Assembly: GCA_036644995.1 (NCBI GenBank)
Contig: JAVXOZ010000004.1
Span: forward strand, 62,001 to 126,000
Direction: 5' to 3'
Length of the DNA: 64,000 nt
Origin: Cryptoclostridium sp036644995
GTDB taxonomy: Bacteria > Bacillota > Dehalobacteriia > UBA7702
Shown here: positions 63,721 through 64,000 of the stretch, in pieces
How the letters are laid out: each line of letters opens with the position of its first letter
Position numbering within the stretch: the first letter of the stretch is position 1
Notes under the pieces: generated by a model
What the model was told of the DNA's origin: nothing
Database searches by the model: none
The model's input: the letters and a program-made list of their open reading frames with translations, nothing else
Program-made: the position numbers and the translations under genes

Positions 63721-64000
63721 CTATTTTTCACCCTCTCTATATTCTTTAGTGGTACTAAATCACTTGATAAACTAAACATTTCTGAATTTCTATGATTGCC
63801 AACTTATTCTCTTTCAAAATCCGGTACTGTTCATTATGCTTATGCAATTTACCGCCTTTCAGCGCAAAGCTTTCCGGCGTATAAAACTGTTGCTCAAACT
63901 TTTAACTATCTGGCGATTCGAGTATTATATTTATTCCATATATAGGTTATCATTTTTTAGCCAATAATTTTTTATCCTAAGTATATTATAAATCAAATAT
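63721..64000. other. right-edge region, no gene seen
   Basis: 280 bp without a credible frame on either strand; it probably holds the promoter of the gene at 63720. Confidence 0.5.

Noticed and set aside
1..64000. A pyrrolysine tRNA gene (pylT) within the window
   Set aside because: I searched for a tRNA-like fold with a CTA anticodon and found none; candidate CTCTAAA strings lie inside protein genes.

Overview
The window is AT-rich DNA from a strictly anaerobic, endospore-forming Gram-positive bacterium (Bacillota, most likely class Clostridia). The evidence is sporulation genes (yabG, a yabE-like gene, a SleB-type hydrolase), a class B sortase, a rubredoxin / A-type flavoprotein / rubrerythrin oxygen-defence set, and Clostridia-like gene order (trmK-nif3-zinc ribbon-rnpB; murA-yycJ-htrA-rlmH; yabG next to ksgA). 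Species cannot be told from the sequence. Two 100-N scaffold gaps (7048-7147 and 42330-42429) show it is a draft assembly.

Layout. 1-6.8 kb: partial threonine dehydratase, iron alcohol dehydrogenase, an unusual membrane/HAD fusion, sortase B, an acetate-type transporter, YbaK and a small NrdD-like protein. 6.9-7.2 kb: a heptamer tandem array around a gap. 7.5-10.7 kb: trmK, nif3, a coiled-coil zinc-ribbon protein and an RNase P RNA with a greatly enlarged P12 arm. 10.8-13.3 kb: cobalamin riboswitch and cobT-cobU-cobC. 13.6-15.5 kb: rubredoxin, flavoprotein and rubrerythrin. 15.7-21 kb: pentapeptide protein, DEAD-box helicase, DUF1638 protein, two 44-residue Cys-rich paralogues and a PHP phosphatase. 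21-29.3 kb: rlmH, htrA, yycJ, murA, SleB-type hydrolase, yabG, ksgA and a YabE-like protein. 29.8-48.2 kb: methylamine island. 48.6-55 kb: pst-phoU-phoPR operon. 55.4-63.7 kb: SH3 membrane protein, a large diguanylate cyclase, PAP2 phosphatase, HTH membrane regulator, DUF3795 protein, HD hydrolase and a small unknown.

The most notable system is the 18-kb methylamine island. Three methyltransferase genes, one MtbB (dimethylamine) and two MttB (trimethylamine), each carry one in-frame TAG at the place where the family has pyrrolysine (residues 350, 328 and 329), and the reading frame continues to the normal family length. The island is built of repeating modules. Each has a PAS/AAA+/Fis sigma-54 activator, then a near-consensus -24/-12 promoter, then a TauE/SafE-like permease and/or a Pyl methyltransferase. 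One corrinoid protein (mtbC) and a BCCT transporter with its own -24/-12 promoter complete it. TAG is almost never used as a stop here: I found it only in the DUF1638 and PAP2 genes, each with a backup stop close behind. The pyl genes, the corrinoid activator and the carrier methyltransferase are not in the window. The riboswitch-controlled cob operon could supply the corrinoid cofactor.

A second notable signal is a dispersed ~161-bp palindromic element (four full copies). Three copies are flanked on both sides by a duplicated, locus-specific terminator hairpin, as if the element inserts at terminators and duplicates them.
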